In this document: in pieces, positions 11,163-12,786 of the stretch
Position numbering within the stretch: position 1 is the first letter of the stretch
How the letters are laid out: each line of letters begins with the position of its first letter
NCBI GenBank assembly: GCA_943704415.1
Contig: CALSCO010001491.1
Location: forward strand, 1-12,786
DNA from: Parvularia atlantis
Lineage: Eukaryota; Opisthokonta; Rotosphaerida
DNA length: 12,786 nt
Direction of reading: 5' to 3'
Notes under the pieces: generated by a model
The model's database searches: none
What the model saw: only the letters and a program-made list of their open reading frames with translations
Told to the model about the DNA's origin: nothing
Position numbers and translations under genes: made by a program

Positions 11163-11170
11163 GCGATCGC
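11163..11170. promoter_or_regulatory. Dyad GCGATCGC
   Basis: Perfect 8-bp palindrome upstream of the polo kinase, first of four GCGA...TCGC dyads. Confidence 0.45.
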
Positions 11171-11202
11171 CAGTTCTGTGACATGTCTCAGATGGCAAGG
11201 CG

Positions 11203-11214
11203 GCGAAAAATCGC
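11203..11214. promoter_or_regulatory. Dyad GCGA-AAAA-TCGC
   Basis: Same half-sites with a 4-nt A spacer; the GGCGAAAA flank also resembles an E2F half-site. Confidence 0.4.
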
Positions 11215-11337
11215 TTTCTCCCGTCACCGCCGTGCGCCGAGGCGCCGAGGCCCTCCGCTCCCCGATGACCGGCGGCTTTTGCGGGCGCCGCTCGGAGGTC
11301 GCGGACGCGCCGGGCATTGCGATTACCGTGACCACCA

Positions 11338-11383
11338 CTGTGCGATTATCGCCGCTGTGGCCGCCGCTGTGCGATTATCGCCG
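11338..11383. repeat. Two copies of CTGTGCGATTATCGCCG, 29 bp apart
   Basis: Identical 17-mers at 11338-11354 and 11367-11383. Each contains GCGAT-T-ATCGC, a perfect dyad around one base (11342-11352 and 11371-11381). A related TTGCGATTACCG lies just upstream at about 11317. Confidence 0.8.
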
Positions 11384-11726
11384 CCGCAGCAGCGCTAGCC
11401 GTAGAATAAAAAGGCGTAGAAAAAGGCGGGAAGTGGCGACATGTCTCGACGTTTCATCGGCTCATCAGCCGTCGCTACCTCTGCTCAACGGGTGCCCGGT
11501 CTGCTTGCGCCGGCCCGCTTTCTTCCGTCGCTGACCGGGATGATAGCTGAGGTCGGGCTCGGGTGGGGGGCGGCTGCCGTGTGCGCGCCCGCTAGGCGCG
11601 CTAGTGGGCGTTGGAGCTTTTACCCCCGTCAAGACCCGCCCTCAGGCACTCACTGGCACGAGCGCCGGCTGAACGCGCGCGCGCCTCCGCCCCCGCAGAA
11701 GTCCCACCGCGCGCCTCTCTCCGACC

Positions 11727-12767
11727 ATGGCTCTGCAGCAGCTCGCCGCCAACGCCCAGCTGGACCAGCTCGTGCTCGACCGTGCGGCCAGCAACGGCAC
11801 TTTGCGCGCCAACCTGCCCTGTTGTCATGGCGACTCGGTCGTTGCGGCCGATGGCGCCCGCCTGGACCAGCTGACGCTCGAGCTTGTGCGCCTCGTCCGT
11901 CTCGCCGTCGTCCTGGACGCGAGCACCCACGCCGCCGGAGCCGATCTCGTCGCCAGCGCTCTCAGCACGGCCGCCGAGTCGGAGACCGCCCACACGGACC
12001 CGCTCCTGCTCGACGCCTTCCGCGCGCTCGTTGCCGACCGCGGCCGCTGGACGACCGTCGCCTCGCAGCTCGTCGCCGGCCGGATCCACACGAGCAGCCC
12101 GCTGCAGGGGCGCGCCCCGGCCCCGCCGCCGCCGCTCGCGGTGCATCTTGACCGGCGCGACTGCGACTCGTGCCAGCGCCTCGGCGTGCTTCAGCCGGCC
12201 GTCCGCCGCTTCGACCCGGCCGTCGACCCGGCCTGGATGGCGCCGCCGCCGTCGGACGCTGCCGACGCGGGCACGATGACGACCACGGCCCGTGCCACCG
12301 CCGCATCGCCGCAGCCGATCGCGCGCCACCTCGCGAGTCTGCTGGCGGCGTCGCTCACCTGCTCCGGCGCGGTCGATGGTGCGCGCAACCGCGCGAGGGA
12401 CGTGCTCGCGTCGGTCGTCGGCGTGTACAAGGGCGAGTTTGGGCGGGTGCCGTGGTGGGTGGACGAGACCGTGCTGCGACGTGCCGCTGCGACGGGCGCG
12501 GGCGCGGTCGATGTCGCCGTTGTCGACAACCGCTCGGGCACGCGCCTGCTCCTCACCCTCACAACCGACAGCACTGTGGCCGACCTCAAGCGCGCGATCA
12601 CGGGCGCGTCGCCGCGGCCGATCCAGCCCGCGCAACAGATCTTGCTCACGGCCAACGGCCAGCAGCTCAAGGACACGCAGCTCGTCGGGGCCGTCGCCGC
12701 CAGCGCAACCGGGACCGGCAAGCCCGCCGCCCTCAGCGTCGTCCTCGTCCAGAAGCTGAGCATATAG
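11727..12767 (+). CDS. Unrecognised protein with C-terminal ubiquitin-like domain, intronless
   Basis: 346 residues in one uninterrupted exon; start is the first in-frame ATG (GACCATGG context), stop TAG at 12765-12767. Residues about 261-346 look like a beta-grasp ubiquitin-like fold: VDVAVVDNRSGTRLLLTL, then STVADLKRAI, PAQQILLTANGQQLKD and a final strand LSVVLVQKL. There is no terminal Gly-Gly, so it is not a conjugated modifier but probably a UBL-domain protein that may contact ubiquitin receptors or the proteasome. The N-terminal 250 residues are Ala/Leu-rich and probably helical, with a CCH at 32-34 and CDSC at 146-149 (possible metal ligands), a Pro-rich loop and WWVDE before the UBL. 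I know no family with this N-terminus. Lack of introns sets it apart from its neighbours. Coding status is supported by the UBL pattern, not by N-terminal homology. Confidence 0.65.
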   Translation: MALQQLAANAQLDQLVLDRAASNGTLRANLPCCHGDSVVAADGARLDQLTLELVRLVRLAVVLDASTHAAGADLVASALSTAAESETAHTDPLLLDAFRALVADRGRWTTVASQLVAGRIHTSSPLQGRAPAPPPPLAVHLDRRDCDSCQRLGVLQPAVRRFDPAVDPAWMAPPPSDAADAGTMTTTARATAASPQPIARHLASLLAASLTCSGAVDGARNRARDVLASVVGVYKGEFGRVPWWVDETVLRRAAATGAGAVDVAVVDNRSGTRLLLTLTTDSTVADLKRAITGASPRPIQPAQQILLTANGQQLKDTQLVGAVAASATGTGKPAALSVVLVQKLSI

Positions 12768-12786
12768 ACCGCCCGTTTCCCCCCCC

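Larger units (their letters stand above)
11033..11726. promoter_or_regulatory. Divergent promoter region between polo kinase and the UBL gene
   Basis: At 694 nt this is by far the longest non-coding stretch, and the flanking genes diverge from it. It holds an A/T-rich patch at 11106-11130 (T8, TTTGAA, CCAAATAGG), four GCGA...TCGC dyads (11163-11381), AATAAAAAGGCG at 11405-11416 that could act as a TATA-like element for the right-hand gene, and GGCGGGAA at 11425-11432, which matches an E2F-type core. Short ORFs here show no recognisable protein. Function is inferred from position and motif clustering only. Confidence 0.6.

Noticed and set aside
11405-11410. AATAAA as a polyadenylation signal
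   Set aside because: It lies in a divergent intergenic region with no upstream + strand gene ending nearby; a TATA-like role is more plausible.
11441-12151. 236-codon ORF (MSRRFIGSS...) overlapping the UBL gene in another frame
   Set aside because: It has no recognisable domain and ends in Arg/Ala/Pro-rich sequence typical of a shadow frame. The overlapping frame has the ubiquitin-like pattern instead.

Overview
This is a compact, clearly GC-rich piece of a nuclear eukaryotic genome. Five of its six genes are cut by very short spliceosomal introns: I place 53, of 46-77 nt. Donors read almost uniformly GTGCG, many introns have a CTGAC/CTCAC/CTAAC-like branch site about 12-25 nt before the 3' end, and acceptors are mostly CAG. 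Every exon chain was assembled by hand from protein-family homology plus these splice signals.

The gene set is muskelin, a LEDGF-like PWWP/IBD protein, an Eps15-like EH protein, a stand-alone SAICAR synthetase and a polo-like kinase. That fits a unicellular eukaryote on or near the opisthokont/amoebozoan side. A free-standing SAICAR synthetase argues against an animal, where this enzyme is normally fused to AIR carboxylase. I cannot name the organism.

Layout: 1-2831 (+) muskelin, N-terminus beyond the left edge; 2851-4960 (+) PWWP-IBD protein; 4961-5022 short convergent gap with a T16 tract; 5023-7106 (-) three-EH-domain endocytic protein; 7127-8420 (-) SAICAR synthetase; 8486-11032 (-) polo-like kinase; 11033-11726 the only long intergenic stretch, a divergent promoter region with repeated GCGA...TCGC dyads; 11727-12767 (+) an intronless unrecognised protein with a C-terminal ubiquitin-like fold.

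The genes do not form one pathway: CTLH/GID ubiquitin ligase, chromatin reading, clathrin endocytosis, purine synthesis and mitosis are all represented. What unites them is compaction. Co-oriented neighbours are 19, 20 and 65 nt apart, so promoters and 3' ends must overlap coding sequence or transcripts must be shared. The points most worth a second look are the near-invariant C at donor position +4, the high share of GC-AG introns (6 of 53), the LEDGF-type domain pair in what looks like a protist, and the dyad cluster in the divergent promoter. I saw no mobile element, CRISPR array, tRNA or rRNA.
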